From positions 1,379,971 to 1,443,970 of the forward strand of contig NZ_CP019434.1 in the NCBI RefSeq assembly GCF_001975725.1: a DNA stretch of 64,000 nucleotides, given 5' to 3'. The notes below the pieces were generated by a model. The model had not been told where the DNA came from, ran no database searches, and worked only from the letters and a program-made list of their open reading frames with translations. The translations under genes were made by a program, and so were the position numbers. Each line of letters starts with the position of its first letter. Position 1 is the stretch's first letter. Positions 36,474 to 46,706 of this stretch are shown here, in pieces. The stretch comes from Acidihalobacter ferrooxydans (GTDB lineage: Bacteria; Pseudomonadota; Gammaproteobacteria; DSM-5130; Acidihalobacteraceae).

Positions 36474-37009
36474 GATCCAGACTTTGGAACATGTGCGACG
36501 AGTAGGCTGAACAAACGATCAAGCAGCGCAATGCTCAGCATTGCGCTGCCGGCAACCAGCGTCGATTGTGGCACCCAAAGCGGTACCGGTAACAGACCGC
36601 TGGATACGAGGTGATAGCGCCAGGACATCATGACCATGGCTGCGGCATATTGGCTGAGCAGCAGCATAACGATGAGGCCGATGACCAGTACAAGAAATTC
36701 AAGGGCTTGCCGTAAAAAGGGCGGTGCCCGATCGATGAACAAGGTGACACGGATATGCGCGTTCGCCTGCATGGCTGCTGGCAGGCCGAGAAAAATACTG
36801 GCGGCTACGCAGTAGCCAGCGAGTTGGTCCACCGATGGCAGGACCATGTCGAACCAGCGTGCCACCATTCCGGCTAGCACCAAGCCGGCGATCGCCAGCA
36901 GGCTGATAGCTGATGCGACGAGGCTGAGTGCATACAATCTGTCGAGCGTGACACGGAGCGCGCGCCCCACTCTTGGCCATGCCTTGAGGGGGCGCCTTCC
37001 AATGGTCAT
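36470..37009 (-). CDS. TRAP transporter small membrane subunit (DctQ-type)
   Basis: A 179-residue protein with four membrane helices, as in DctQ subunits (LYALSLVASAISLLAIAGLV first, then FLVLVIGLIVMLLLSQYAAA). It pairs with the large subunit encoded directly downstream. Gene order on the minus strand is binding protein, DctQ, DctM, with a four-base gap and a four-base overlap, so the three are one operon. Confidence 0.9.
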   Translation of the reverse strand: MTIGRRPLKAWPRVGRALRVTLDRLYALSLVASAISLLAIAGLVLAGMVARWFDMVLPSVDQLAGYCVAASIFLGLPAAMQANAHIRVTLFIDRAPPFLRQALEFLVLVIGLIVMLLLSQYAAAMVMMSWRYHLVSSGLLPVPLWVPQSTLVAGSAMLSIALLDRLFSLLVAHVPKSGS

Positions 37010-37013
37010 GCGC

Positions 37014-38087
37014 TTAGCTTCCCGACGTACTGGCCTGATAGCGCTCGATGACGCCCTTGCCTGTAGCGTCGGCCTGTTTCTCCCAATTGGCGAGCATTTC
37101 CTTGCCTATCGCATCCAGCGCAGATTTCAGTTGCGGGGTGGGTGGTGCGACATGCATGCCGTGCTTCTTGAGAATCGCCATTTTTTTCACGTAGACCTCT
37201 CGACTGGCAGCCCACCCGCGCTTTTCGGCTGTTACGGCAGCAGTGAGTACCGCTTTTTGCTGTGCTTTCGAGAGGGCGTCGAACATGCGCTTGTTGACGA
37301 TGACCATATCTTTGGGTAGCCATGCCTTCACGTCGTAGAAGTAGTTGACGTAATCCCAGGCCTGGGAGTTGGCGCCGGTCGCGGGCGAAGTGATCATCGC
37401 CTGCACCATGCCCGTGGAGAACGCCTGCGGTATCTGCGGCACGCTAATTTCCGTGGGGATGCCGCCACTGAGCTTGATCAGTTTGGCCAGCGTCGCGTTG
37501 TAGCTGCGAATGCGCAGGCCTTTGAGGTCGGCAATGTTCTGTACGGGTTTTTGGGTGTATAGGCCCTGTGGTGGCCAGGGTACTGCGTAGAGCAGCATTA
37601 ACCCCTGTCGTGCAAGCAGTTTTTCAACGGCGGGTTTCTGCGCCTGCCACAGTTTTTCGGCTTGCGGGTAGCCGGTTGCAAGGAAGGGCATCGCATCGAG
37701 CGCATAGATCGGGTTCTGGTTGCTGAGATAGGACATCAGCATATCGCCCATCGGCACCGCACCCGAGGCGACCGAGGGGATCATCGCGGCATTGTTGGCG
37801 AGCGTGCCGTCGCTGTTGACAACGATTTTCAGCTGGCCATGGGTCAGTTGGCCGACATCCTTGGCAAAGGCGCGATCATTTTGGGTCAGGAAATTCTGGC
37901 TAGGGTAGGGAATTGCCAGGTTCCAGGTGGTGGCGGCGCGTACGGTGCCGGAAATGGCAAAGGACGCCGCAAATACGCCGAAAAACATCATTGTAGAGAT
38001 GCGCCGGCGTAGACCGGTGCGTTTGCGGCGCAATGCCTGCGCGTATCCGAGGCCGTGCGCGAGTCGGGATGCAATAATTTCGTCCAT
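37014..38087 (-). CDS. TRAP transporter periplasmic binding protein (DctP-type)
   Basis: A 357-residue protein with a long basic N-terminus followed by a signal-peptide core (MMFFGVFAASFAISGTVRA, cleavage after ARA or nearby). The mature protein starts ATTWNLAIPYPSQNFLTQN. The central PVQNIADLKGLRIRSYNATL segment near residue 185 carries the arginine that usually pairs with the ligand carboxylate. AKDMVIVNKRMFDAL-type sequence near 258-273 is also typical. Ligand is probably a carboxylate; identity unknown. The start at 38087 has AAGGAC upstream; a start closer to the signal peptide is possible. Confidence 0.92.
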   Translation of the reverse strand: MDEIIASRLAHGLGYAQALRRKRTGLRRRISTMMFFGVFAASFAISGTVRAATTWNLAIPYPSQNFLTQNDRAFAKDVGQLTHGQLKIVVNSDGTLANNAAMIPSVASGAVPMGDMLMSYLSNQNPIYALDAMPFLATGYPQAEKLWQAQKPAVEKLLARQGLMLLYAVPWPPQGLYTQKPVQNIADLKGLRIRSYNATLAKLIKLSGGIPTEISVPQIPQAFSTGMVQAMITSPATGANSQAWDYVNYFYDVKAWLPKDMVIVNKRMFDALSKAQQKAVLTAAVTAEKRGWAASREVYVKKMAILKKHGMHVAPPTPQLKSALDAIGKEMLANWEKQADATGKGVIERYQASTSGS

Positions 38088-38194
38088 TGAACTGTCCTTT
38101 TGTGTTGTCAGAAATGGAATGCCAATTTGCCGACCCTCGTGGTCACCCTGTTTGGTTGCGGCGCCTGTGTTGTGGGTCGAGCTTCCCTAAACGC

Positions 38195-38207
38195 TGACAA
38201 ATTGTCA
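38195..38207. promoter_or_regulatory. Palindrome TGACAA-A-TTGTCA in the TRAP/oxoprolinase divergent region
   Basis: A perfect 6-1-6 palindrome between the two divergent transcription units. On the minus strand it overlaps a TTGACA that could be the -35 box of the TRAP operon. It is a candidate operator, possibly for the winged-helix regulator encoded at 41878-42387. Confidence 0.5.
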
Positions 38208-38263
38208 ATATATCGTCGCTATATCGGCTTTGTGTTCTGCGGTCAAGCAATGGTGGAGGCTGG

Positions 38264-41200
38264 ATGGTAAACCGACAAGTGCGCTGGCAGTTCTGGATCG
38301 ACCGTGGTGGCACGTTCACCGATATCGTCGCGCGCGCGCCCGACGGGCGCTTGCTGAGCCATAAGTTGCTGTCCGAAAATCCCGGCGCGTATGCGGATGC
38401 CGCCGTGCAGGGCATCCGTGAGCTGCTTGGCAAGGCACCCAGCGAGCCGATTCCGACCGAACACATCGATGCGGTGAAGATGGGTACCACCGTCGCGACC
38501 AACGCATTGCTCGAACGCAAGGGCGAGCCTACGCTGCTGCTCATCACGCAGGGTTTTGCCGATGCCTTGCGCATCGGCTATCAGGCGCGCCCGCGCTTGT
38601 TCGACCGGCATATCGTGCTGCCCGAACTGCTCTATGCGCGCGTCGAGGAGATGCGCGAACGCATCGATGCGCAGGGCGTGGTGCTGCAAGCGCTGGACGA
38701 GGCCGATGCGCGTGTCAGACTCGAACGCGCCTTCGCCGACGGACTGCGCGCGGTGGCCATCGTCGGTCTGCACGGCTACCGCTACCCCCGGCACGAACGC
38801 CGCGCGGCCGAGATCGCCCGCGCGGTCGGGTTCTCCCAGGTGTCGGTCAGTCATGAGGTCAGTCCACTGATCAAGCTCGTCGGGCGCGGCGACACCACGG
38901 TGGTGGACGCATATCTGTCGCCCATCCTGCGCCGCTATGTGGCGCGAGTGGCGGGCGAGCTCGGCGGCGTGCGGCTCCAGTTCATGCAGTCGCACGGCGG
39001 GCTGACCGATGCGGCGCTGTTTCAGGGCAAGGACGCGATCCTGTCCGGGCCGGCCGGCGGCATCGTCGGTGCGGCGCTGACGGCGCGTCAGGCCGGCTTC
39101 GACAAGCTGGTGACGTTCGACATGGGCGGCACCTCGACCGACGTGGCGCATTATGCCGGCGAATACGAGCGAGCCTTCGACACGCTGGTAGCCGGCGTGC
39201 GCATGCGGGCGCCGATGATGCAGATTCATACGGTGGCGGCCGGCGGCGGCTCGCTGTGCCGGTTCGACGGCAGCCGCTACCGCGTCGGTCCAGAGAGCGC
39301 CGGTGCCGACCCGGGGCCGACCTGCTACCGGCGCGGTGGGCCGCTGACCGTGACCGACTGCAACGTCATGCTCGGCAAGCTGCAGCCGGCGTTCTTCCCG
39401 GCGATCTTCGGCCCGGACCGCGATCAGCCGCTGGATGACGCAGTGGTGCGCGATGCCTTCGCCGTATTGGCGGCGGAGATTCGCATGCTGACCGGCGACG
39501 CCCGTACGCCGGAAGAGGTTGCCGAGGGTTTTCTGCGCATCGCGGTGGAGAACATGGCCAACGCGATCAAGAAGATTTCCGTGCAGCGCGGCTACGACGT
39601 GACCGAATACGCGCTGGTCGCCTTCGGCGGCGCCGGTGGGCAACACGCCTGCTTGGTCGCCGATGCGCTGGGCGTGCGCACCGTGCTGCTGCATCCGCTG
39701 GCCGGCGTACTCTCGGCCTACGGCATGGGGCTGGCGGACGTGCGCGCGCTGCGCGAGCGTTCGCTTGAAGCGCCGCTGTCCGACGCGCTGCCGCCACTCA
39801 CCGCCGCGCTCGACGCGATGGCGGACGAGGCGTGTGCCGAGCTGCAGGCGCAGGAAATTGCGCCGGAGCAGATCGTCGTGCGGCGGCGCGTGCATGTGCG
39901 CTACGCCGGTTCGGATGCGGCGCTGGAGGTGGATTTCGACCCGTCTGCGCAGCACATGCAGGCAGACTTTGAAGCCGCCTATCGCCAGCGTTTCGGCTTT
40001 CTCATGGCCGGCAAGCCGCTGGTGGTCGCCGCGGCGCTGGTCGAAGCGTCGGGTCGGCACTACGCGCTGGCGGCCGACGCGCTCGCAACACACACCGAAC
40101 CGGCCGAGCCGCTGGCTCATGTGCAGACCTACATGGCCGGCGTCTGGCGCGACACGCCGGTGTACGACCGCGCCTGCTGCGCCGCCGGGCAGCGCATCGA
40201 CGGACCTGCCATCCTGCGCGAGGCGACGGGCACCACGGTGGTCGAGCCGGGCTGGCAGGCCGCGCTGACCGACATCGGCAACCTGGTGCTCACGCGCGTC
40301 GAGGCGCCGGCGCGGCGCGAGGCCGTGGGCACACGCAGCGATCCGGTCATGCTGGAGGTGTTCAACAACCTGTTCATGTCGATCGCCGAACAGATGGGTT
40401 TCGCGCTGCAAAACACCGCGCATTCGGTGAACATCAAGGAGCGGCTGGATTTTTCCTGCGCGATCTTCGACGCCGCCGGTCAGCTCATTGCCAACGCACC
40501 GCATATGCCGGTGCATCTGGGTTCGATGGGCGAGAGCGTCCGCGCGGTGATTGCGGGCAATCCCGGGATGCGCCCCGGTGATGTGTATGCGCTGAACGAT
40601 CCCTACCACGGCGGCACGCATCTGCCGGACATTACCGTGGTCACGCCAGTGTTCGATGCGGCGGGCGAGCGCGTGCTGTTCTACGTCGGCTCGCGTGGCC
40701 ACCATGCCGATGTCGGTGGCCGCACGCCCGGCTCGATGCCGGCCGATTCGCACACGTTGGCCGAAGAAGGCGTGCTGCTCGACAACGTCAAGCTGGTTGC
40801 TGCTGGCGTCTTTCGCGAGGTCGAAATACGCGCGCTGCTGGCTGGCGGGCCGTGGCCGGCGCGCAATCCGGAGCAGAATCTGGCCGACCTGCGCGCCCAG
40901 GTCGCGGCCAACGAAAAGGGCGTGCAGGGCTTGCGGCAGATGGTCGCGCATTTTGGCCTGGACACCGTGCAGGCGTACATGGGCCACGTGCAGGACAATG
41001 CCGAGGAAGCGGTGCGCCGGGCCATCGACGTGTTGCATGACGGCGCGTTCGAGTACGCAATGGACGATGGCGCGAAGATCGCCGTCGCCGTGCGCATCGA
41101 CCGTGCCGCGCGCACGGCCACGCTCGATTTCACCGGCACCAGCGCGCAGCGCGACAACAATTTCAACGCTCCGCTGGCGGTGTGTCGCGCGGCGGTGCTG

Positions 41201-41881
41201 TACGTCTTTCGCACCCTGGTCGACGACGATATCCCGATGAACGAGGGTTGTCTCAAGCCGCTGCAATTGCTCGTTCCGGAAGGTTGCATGCTCAATCCGC
41301 GGCCACCGGCGGCGGTTGTGGCGGGCAACGTCGAGACCAGCCAGGCGATCACCGATGCGCTGTACGGTGCGCTCGGCGTGATGGCCGCGGCGCAGGGCAC
41401 CATGAACAACACCACCTTCGGCAACGCCGCGCATCAGTATTACGAAACCGTGGCCGGCGGCACCGGCGCGGGGCCGGATTTCGACGGCACGGACGCCGTG
41501 CAGTCGCACATGACCAACTCGCGGCTCACCGATCCGGAGATACTGGAGCTGCGCTACCCGGTGCGGGTCGAGGAGTTCGCCATCCGCCGCGGATCGGGCG
41601 GGCGCGGGCGCCATCGCGGCGGCGACGGCGTGCGCCGCAAGCTGCGCTTTCGTGAGGACATGGAACTGGTGATTCTCGCCAATCGGCGCCGGGTACCGCC
41701 GTTCGGACTGGCCGGTGGCGAGCCTGGCGCACCGGCGCGCAACTGGGTCGAGCGGGCGGACGGTCGCATCGAGCCGATGGGCGCCTGCGAGCGCCGCAGC
41801 GTCGGCGCGGATGACCTGTGGGTGCTCGAAACGCCCGGCGGGGGAGGTTACGGCAACGCGGACGAGGAGGGTACGGCATGA
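38264..41881 (+). CDS. Fused hydantoinase A/B (5-oxoprolinase-type) enzyme
   Basis: A 1205-residue protein uniting the HyuA-type ATP-binding half (residues 1 to about 685; [34 protein letters not shown] near 287, and [15 protein letters not shown] near 455) with the HyuB-type half (about 690-1205; [20 protein letters not shown] and [18 protein letters not shown] near 777). This fusion is the form of ATP-dependent 5-oxoprolinase, which opens pyroglutamate to glutamate; related hydantoinases use other cyclic amides. A TRAP transporter is divergent to it, so the pair may import and open one substrate. The stop overlaps the next regulator gene. The matching antisense open frame is an artefact of GC bias. 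Confidence 0.9.
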   Translation: MVNRQVRWQFWIDRGGTFTDIVARAPDGRLLSHKLLSENPGAYADAAVQGIRELLGKAPSEPIPTEHIDAVKMGTTVATNALLERKGEPTLLLITQGFADALRIGYQARPRLFDRHIVLPELLYARVEEMRERIDAQGVVLQALDEADARVRLERAFADGLRAVAIVGLHGYRYPRHERRAAEIARAVGFSQVSVSHEVSPLIKLVGRGDTTVVDAYLSPILRRYVARVAGELGGVRLQFMQSHGGLTDAALFQGKDAILSGPAGGIVGAALTARQAGFDKLVTFDMGGTSTDVAHYAGEYERAFDTLVAGVRMRAPMMQIHTVAAGGGSLCRFDGSRYRVGPESAGADPGPTCYRRGGPLTVTDCNVMLGKLQPAFFPAIFGPDRDQPLDDAVVRDAFAVLAAEIRMLTGDARTPEEVAEGFLRIAVENMANAIKKISVQRGYDVTEYALVAFGGAGGQHACLVADALGVRTVLLHPLAGVLSAYGMGLADVRALRERSLEAPLSDALPPLTAALDAMADEACAELQAQEIAPEQIVVRRRVHVRYAGSDAALEVDFDPSAQHMQADFEAAYRQRFGFLMAGKPLVVAAALVEASGRHYALAADALATHTEPAEPLAHVQTYMAGVWRDTPVYDRACCAAGQRIDGPAILREATGTTVVEPGWQAALTDIGNLVLTRVEAPARREAVGTRSDPVMLEVFNNLFMSIAEQMGFALQNTAHSVNIKERLDFSCAIFDAAGQLIANAPHMPVHLGSMGESVRAVIAGNPGMRPGDVYALNDPYHGGTHLPDITVVTPVFDAAGERVLFYVGSRGHHADVGGRTPGSMPADSHTLAEEGVLLDNVKLVAAGVFREVEIRALLAGGPWPARNPEQNLADLRAQVAANEKGVQGLRQMVAHFGLDTVQAYMGHVQDNAEEAVRRAIDVLHDGAFEYAMDDGAKIAVAVRIDRAARTATLDFTGTSAQRDNNFNAPLAVCRAAVLYVFRTLVDDDIPMNEGCLKPLQLLVPEGCMLNPRPPAAVVAGNVETSQAITDALYGALGVMAAAQGTMNNTTFGNAAHQYYETVAGGTGAGPDFDGTDAVQSHMTNSRLTDPEILELRYPVRVEEFAIRRGSGGRGRHRGGDGVRRKLRFREDMELVILANRRRVPPFGLAGGEPGAPARNWVERADGRIEPMGACERRSVGADDLWVLETPGGGGYGNADEEGTA

Positions 41882-42387
41882 CGCGCGAACGCATTGTATC
41901 GTCGGAGCATCTGGTCTCGGCACAGGCGGCGGAACTGAGCGAGTACGAATACGGGTTGATCGTCGCCGGCAATGCCTTCAACCGCTGGATGGTGCGTTGC
42001 ATGGCCGTGGCCGGGTATCCGGATTTCAACGCCACCGATGTGCTGGTGCTGCACACGGTCAATCATCGTGGTCGGGAAAAGCGCCTGAACGACATCGGCT
42101 TTACGCTCAACATCGATGATGCGCACATCGTCAACTATGCGCTCAAGAAACTGCTCAAGGCCGGTCTGGTGAGCGCGCAAAAGCGCGGCAAGGAGCGGTT
42201 CTACCGCACGACCGAGCGCGGCCGCGAGGTGTGCCAGCGCTACCGCGAGGTGCGCGAAGCCTGTCTGGTGGACGCGTTTGCGGCGGTGGGGCCGGCCGAG
42301 AAAGGCGCCGTGTCCGATGCGGCGCAGCGCCTGCGCGCCTTATCCGGTCTCTACGATCAGGCAGCACGCTCGGCAACCAGCTACTGA
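41878..42387 (+). CDS. Winged-helix (MarR-like) regulator
   Basis: The start ATG at 41878 overlaps the oxoprolinase stop and gives 169 residues. The helix-turn-helix and wing are in [29 protein letters not shown] followed by [21 protein letters not shown], near residues 67-120. The N-terminal [29 protein letters not shown] matches a branch of predicted MarR-type regulators often placed beside transport and catabolic genes. It likely controls the TRAP and oxoprolinase units; ligand unknown. Confidence 0.8.
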   Translation: MTRERIVSSEHLVSAQAAELSEYEYGLIVAGNAFNRWMVRCMAVAGYPDFNATDVLVLHTVNHRGREKRLNDIGFTLNIDDAHIVNYALKKLLKAGLVSAQKRGKERFYRTTERGREVCQRYREVREACLVDAFAAVGPAEKGAVSDAAQRLRALSGLYDQAARSATSY

Positions 42388-42506
42388 GCACAAAGGCCGA
42401 ACGATTTTCGTGAAATATCCGGGCAGGAGCCTGCCATGATTGCGCCGGGCTGGCGTGGCCGCGGTTTTGCGGCGTCAGGCGGCGGCGCGTGTCCGCCGCG
42501 GGTGGT

Positions 42507-43202
42507 TCAGGCCGTTCGCGCGTCGGGAAAGAAGCGGCTCAGGGTGTCGGCGGGCGCTTCGAGCGCGGCGTCTGCGCCCCATGTCTGCGGGCGGTCGGCG
42601 GCGTCGATGTAACCCCAACGGGCGATGGCGGTGCGCATGCCGGCGGCGCGGCCGGCAGCAATGTCGCGCTCGGCATCGCCGATGTAGAGGCAGTCGCCCG
42701 GCGCCAGGCCGCACAGCGTTGCCGCATGCAGCAGCGGCGCGGGGTGCGGCTTGCGCTGCGCCAGCGTGTCGCCGCTGACCACGCAGCGGCTGCGGGCGCC
42801 CAGACCGAGCGTATGCAGCAGGGGATCGGTGAGATAGCCGGGTTTGTTGGTGACGATGCCCCAGACGATGCCGGCGCTTTCCAGCGCGCGCAGCAGTGCC
42901 TCCATGCCGGGGAACAGGCGCGTGCCCTGGCAGAGCGAGGCGGCGTAAATGTCGAGAAAGCGCTGGCGCAGGGCCGCGAAGCGTTCGGGGGCCAGTGCGG
43001 TGCCGAAGCCGATGTCGACCAGCCCTTTGCTGCCATGCGAGACGTGGCCGCGCATCTGCTCGAAGGGCAGGGGCGGCAGGCCTTCCTCGGCGCGCAGGGC
43101 CGTGAGCGCCCCGGCCATGTCCGGGGCGGTGTCGAGCAGGGTGCCGTCGAGGTCGAACAGGACGCCGCGCAGGATGGGCTCAGGCTTGCACGGTTCAGGC
43201 AT
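42507..43202 (-). CDS. gph: Phosphoglycolate phosphatase
   Basis: A 231-residue HAD-family phosphatase: nucleophile motif [17 protein letters not shown] from residue 13, motif II in [11 protein letters not shown] near 118, and motif IV in [19 protein letters not shown] near 177. Gph removes 2-phosphoglycolate formed during DNA repair or by Rubisco. It overlaps the end of ubiG by eight bases, and the ubiG-gph pair is common in gammaproteobacteria. Confidence 0.92.
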   Translation of the reverse strand: MPEPCKPEPILRGVLFDLDGTLLDTAPDMAGALTALRAEEGLPPLPFEQMRGHVSHGSKGLVDIGFGTALAPERFAALRQRFLDIYAASLCQGTRLFPGMEALLRALESAGIVWGIVTNKPGYLTDPLLHTLGLGARSRCVVSGDTLAQRKPHPAPLLHAATLCGLAPGDCLYIGDAERDIAAGRAAGMRTAIARWGYIDAADRPQTWGADAALEAPADTLSRFFPDARTA

Positions 43203-43917
43203 GCACGGCGTGTACGAGGTAGTTGACGGACACGTCGTCGCCGAGGCGGTATTGCCGGGTCAGCGGGTTGTAGCTCATGCCGGTCAGATGCGCGGTGTGC
43301 AGATCGGCGGCGCGGATCGCGGCGTCGAGTTCGGAGGGGCGGATGAAGCGGCGGTACTCGTGCGTGCCGCGCGGCAGCATGCGCATCAGGTATTCCGCGC
43401 CGACAATGGCAAGCAGGAACGATTTTGGATTGCGGTTCAGCGTGGAGAAGAACAGGTGGCCATCCGGCTTGGCCAGCGTCGCGCAGGCTTGCACCACGGA
43501 TTCGGGGTCGGGCACGTGTTCGAGCATTTCCATGCAGGTGACCACATCGTAACTGCCGGGTTCGTGCGCGGCCAGCGCTTCGGCGGTGATCTGCTGGTAG
43601 TCGACCTTCAGGCCGCTTTCCAGGCCGTGCAGCCTGGCGACCGACAGCGGAGCTTCGCCCATGTCGATGCCGGTGACTGTGGCGCCGCAGGCGGCCATGG
43701 CTTCGGCCAGAATGCCGCCGCCGCAGCCGACGTCGAGCACGCGCTTGCCGTCGAGCCCGCCGCTATGGGTTTCGATGAAGCCCAGCCGCAGGGGGTTGAT
43801 CTCGTGCAGCGGGCGGAATTCGCCGTCGGTGTCCCACCAGCGGTGGGCGAGTTCCTCGAACTTGCCGATTTCGCGGGGGTCGACGTTGGTCTGGGTTTGC
43901 GCTTGGGCTTGGCTCAT
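43195..43917 (-). CDS. ubiG: Ubiquinone biosynthesis O-methyltransferase
   Basis: Start set at the ATG at 43917 ([20 protein letters not shown]), giving 240 residues; an upstream TTG is less likely. SAM-binding motif [20 protein letters not shown] is near residue 61, and the family sequence [23 protein letters not shown] near residue 20. UbiG performs both O-methylation steps of ubiquinone synthesis at the membrane. It is followed by gph. Confidence 0.95.
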   Translation of the reverse strand: MSQAQAQTQTNVDPREIGKFEELAHRWWDTDGEFRPLHEINPLRLGFIETHSGGLDGKRVLDVGCGGGILAEAMAACGATVTGIDMGEAPLSVARLHGLESGLKVDYQQITAEALAAHEPGSYDVVTCMEMLEHVPDPESVVQACATLAKPDGHLFFSTLNRNPKSFLLAIVGAEYLMRMLPRGTHEYRRFIRPSELDAAIRAADLHTAHLTGMSYNPLTRQYRLGDDVSVNYLVHAVHA

Positions 43918-43988
43918 GGGCGTATGCAACGATGAAGGGGTTTGTCGTGCAGTTTACACCGCAATAGCGGGTTGATGGGCCGTATGCG

Positions 43989-44222
43989 TCAGCCTGCGTC
44001 GGGAGGGCGCCTGTTGCGCAGGCCCAGCACGAGCAGCCACAGGCCGAGCCCGGCAAGCGCGCAGCACAGGACGGCGAGCGAGATCCAGACCACCTCGATG
44101 TACTGCAACGTGAAGCCGACGAACATGCCGTAGAGCAGGATCGCAACCGGCACCACAATGACGAGAAGCGGAGCCCATTGCTTGAGCGCGCGGACGAAGG
44201 GCGTGGCGGGATGCTGGGGCAT
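43989..44222 (-). CDS. Small two-helix membrane protein
   Basis: From the ATG at 44222, preceded by GAGGAA, the product has 77 residues. It has two hydrophobic helices (LLVIVVPVAILLYGMFVGF and WISLAVLCCALAGLGLWLLVL) and a basic C-terminus. A longer upstream frame runs into the dispersed repeat and is not used. Function unknown; located between ubiG and the third copy of the ~130-bp repeat. Confidence 0.65.
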   Translation of the reverse strand: MPQHPATPFVRALKQWAPLLVIVVPVAILLYGMFVGFTLQYIEVVWISLAVLCCALAGLGLWLLVLGLRNRRPPDAG

Positions 44223-44246
44223 GCTGATTCCTCGGCTGACGACTTT

Positions 44247-44345
44247 GATAAATCCCCCGATAAACCATGCGCAGAGGCGTTCTTGCCTGATCTTTGAATC
44301 CAAATCTCCGCGCAATCATCGCCATGCTAACGGATTATCCGGGTG
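44247..44345 (-). repeat. Dispersed ~130-bp element, copy 3 (shortened)
   Basis: On the minus strand it reads ATGATTGCGCGGAGATTTGG, then ATTCAAAGATCAGGCAAG, then GCGCATGGTTTATCGGG. The terminal blocks match copy 1, but the middle (the inverted CTTC-containing part) is missing. It lies upstream of the small membrane protein gene. Confidence 0.6.
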
Positions 44346-44472
44346 CATGATGGCCGATGCCGCATTCAGCGCCTAAAATGGGTATTTCACAATTCACATT
44401 CCCGTAAGCGAAGCGTGTCCGAAAGGATTATTCTTTGCGCTCCATTCATTGCCACTGACCCCGAGTTTTCCC

Positions 44473-45672
44473 ATGTCATTGTTGTCTTCTGTTGCCCTGG
44501 CCCCCCGCGATCCGATTCTGGGTCTTAACGAAGCGTTTGCCGCCGATCCACGGCCGGACAAGGTGAACCTCGGCGTCGGCGTGTACCGCGACGCGCAGGG
44601 CCGCCTGCCGCTGCTGCGCTCCGTGCGCGAGGCGGAGCAGCGCCTTGTCGGCGAGGCGCAGCCGCGCGGCTACCTGCCGATCGACGGACTGGCCGCCTAC
44701 GACAAAGCGGTGCAGGCGCTGCTGTTCGGTGAGCAGGCCGCCGTGCTCGCCGCAGGCCGCGTGGTGACCGCGCAGTCGGTCGGCGGAACCAGCGCGCTCA
44801 AGATCGGCGCGGACTTCCTCAAGCGCACCCTGCCTGCGGCCAGAGTGGCGATCAGCGATCCGAGCTGGGAAAACCACCGCGCGATCTTCGAGAGCGCCGG
44901 CTTCGAGGTCGGCGTCTATCCGTACTACGATGCGGCCACGCATGGTGTGAATTTCGCCGGCATGCTGGACGGACTGCGCGCGCTGCACGTGGGCGACATC
45001 GTGGTGCTGCATGCCTGTTGCCATAACCCGACCGGGGTGGACCTGGACGGCGCGCAGTGGGCGCAGGTCATCGAGGTGCTGCGCGAGCGCGAACTGGTGC
45101 CGTTTCTGGATATGGCCTATCAGGGCTTCGGCGAAGGCAACGAGGGCGATGCCGCGGTCGTGCGGATGTTTGCGGACAGCGGGCTGGCGGTGTTCGTGGC
45201 CAATTCGTTTTCCAAGTCGTTCTCGCTGTACGGCGAGCGCGTCGGCGCGCTGTCGGTGGTCACGGCCGATGCGGACGAGGCCGAGCGCGTGCGCTCGCAA
45301 CTCAAGCGGGTGATCCGCGCGGACTATTCCAACCCGCCGACGCACGGCGCGATGCTGGTTTCGACGGTGCTGAACACGCCGGAGCTGCGCGCGCTGTGGG
45401 AGGAAGACCTCGGCGACATGCGCGACCGCATCCGCAGCATGCGCCGTGGCCTGGTCGCGCGCATTGCCGCGCACGGCGACCCGCGTGATTTCAGCTTCAT
45501 CGTGCGCCAGCGCGGCATGTTTTCGTATTCCGGTCTGAACGCAGAGCAGGTGGAGCGGCTGCGCGAGGAATTCGGCATCTATGCCGTCAGTTCCGGGCGC
45601 ATCTGCGTGGCGGCGCTGAATGACGCCAATCTCGACGCGGTCGCCACCGCCATCGCGGCCGTCAGCGCGTAG
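44473..45672 (+). CDS. tyrB: Aromatic-amino-acid (class I, TyrB/AspC-type) aminotransferase
   Basis: The start is the ATG of MSLLSSVALAPRDPILGLNE, giving 399 residues. Features: VNLGVGVYRDAQGRLPLLRSV near residue 31, the HACCHNPTGVDL loop near 178, and the PLP lysine in NSFSKSFSLYGERVGALSV near 244. The family covers both aspartate and aromatic substrates; TyrB is suggested because the preceding shikimate genes need a terminal transaminase. Substrate preference cannot be decided from sequence alone. Confidence 0.88.
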   Translation: MSLLSSVALAPRDPILGLNEAFAADPRPDKVNLGVGVYRDAQGRLPLLRSVREAEQRLVGEAQPRGYLPIDGLAAYDKAVQALLFGEQAAVLAAGRVVTAQSVGGTSALKIGADFLKRTLPAARVAISDPSWENHRAIFESAGFEVGVYPYYDAATHGVNFAGMLDGLRALHVGDIVVLHACCHNPTGVDLDGAQWAQVIEVLRERELVPFLDMAYQGFGEGNEGDAAVVRMFADSGLAVFVANSFSKSFSLYGERVGALSVVTADADEAERVRSQLKRVIRADYSNPPTHGAMLVSTVLNTPELRALWEEDLGDMRDRIRSMRRGLVARIAAHGDPRDFSFIVRQRGMFSYSGLNAEQVERLREEFGIYAVSSGRICVAALNDANLDAVATAIAAVSA

Positions 45673-45718
45673 GCCCAACGCCCCTGCGTACAGGGGCCGA
45701 CTCAAGGAGGTGACGACA

Positions 45719-46693
45719 ATGCCCGGAGCAATTCGCATCCATGAAAACGGTGGCCCGGACGTGCTGCGGTTCGAAGATGTCGCGGTCGGCCAGCCCGGCC
45801 CCGGAGAAGTGCGGCTCAGACAGACCGCCGTCGGCTTGAACTATATCGACGTGTACCATCGCACCGGGCTGTATCCGGTCGAATTGCCCACGGTGCTCGG
45901 CATGGAAGCGGCGGGCCGCGTGGAGGCGGTCGGCCCCGGCGTCGATGAGCTGCGCCCCGGCGACCGCGTCGCCTATGCCGGCGGCCCCTTGGGCAGCTAT
46001 GCCGAGCAGCGGCTGATGCCGGCGCGGGGGCTCGTCAAACTGCCGGACGGGATCGACGAGCGCACCGCTGCGGCGATGATGCTCCAGGGCATGACGGTGC
46101 AGTATCTGATCCGGCAGACCTACCGCGTGCAGCCGGGAGAAACCGTGCTCTGGCACGCCGCGGCGGGCGGCGTCGGGCTGATCGCCTGCCAGTGGCTCAA
46201 GGCGCTGGGCGTGACCGTCATCGGCACGGCCGGAACCGATGAAAAAGCCGCGCTGGCGCGGGCGCACGGATGCACGCATGTGATCAACTACCGCCGCGAG
46301 AATTTCGTCGAACGGGTGCGCGAACTGACCGACGGCGCCGGCGTGCCGGTGGTTTACGATTCGGTCGGCAAGGATACCTGGGACGGCTCGCTGGACTGCC
46401 TCCGGCCACGCGGCCTGATGGTGTCCTTCGGCAATGCCTCGGGGCCGGTGCCGCCGGTCAACCTCGGCATACTGGCGCAGAAGGGCGCACTGTACGTGAC
46501 GCGCCCCACGCTGATGACCTACACCGCCACGCGCGACGACCTTCTGCGCTGCGCCGGGGAACTGTTCGAGCAGGTGCTGTCCGGCGCGGTGAAAATCGAG
46601 GTCAACCACACCTATCCGCTCGCCGATGCCGCGCAGGCGCACCGCGATCTGGAAGCGCGCAAAACCACAGGCTCCGTCGTTCTGTTGCCTTGA
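45719..46693 (+). CDS. NADPH:quinone oxidoreductase (zeta-crystallin type)
   Basis: A 324-residue zinc-free medium-chain dehydrogenase/reductase. The start is certain: AAGGAGGTGA, a near-perfect Shine-Dalgarno, lies five bases before the ATG. Seen: NYIDVYHRTGLYPVELPTVLG near residue 41 and the nucleotide loop VLWHAAAGGVGLIACQWLKA near 141. QorA-type enzymes reduce quinones by one electron using NADPH. It follows the aminotransferase by 46 bases and is convergent with mtaD. Confidence 0.92.
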   Translation: MPGAIRIHENGGPDVLRFEDVAVGQPGPGEVRLRQTAVGLNYIDVYHRTGLYPVELPTVLGMEAAGRVEAVGPGVDELRPGDRVAYAGGPLGSYAEQRLMPARGLVKLPDGIDERTAAAMMLQGMTVQYLIRQTYRVQPGETVLWHAAAGGVGLIACQWLKALGVTVIGTAGTDEKAALARAHGCTHVINYRRENFVERVRELTDGAGVPVVYDSVGKDTWDGSLDCLRPRGLMVSFGNASGPVPPVNLGILAQKGALYVTRPTLMTYTATRDDLLRCAGELFEQVLSGAVKIEVNHTYPLADAAQAHRDLEARKTTGSVVLLP

Positions 46694-46706
46694 ACCCGCA
46701 AGCGCT

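Noticed and set aside
38243..41923. A 1226-codon open frame on the minus strand opposite the oxoprolinase gene
   Set aside because: It is the GC-bias shadow of a real gene: its sequence is rich in His/Arg/Gln with no domain, and the sense frame has clear HyuA/HyuB motifs.
44476..45738. A 420-codon minus-strand frame opposite the aminotransferase
   Set aside because: Antisense shadow; the plus frame has the complete PLP enzyme motifs.
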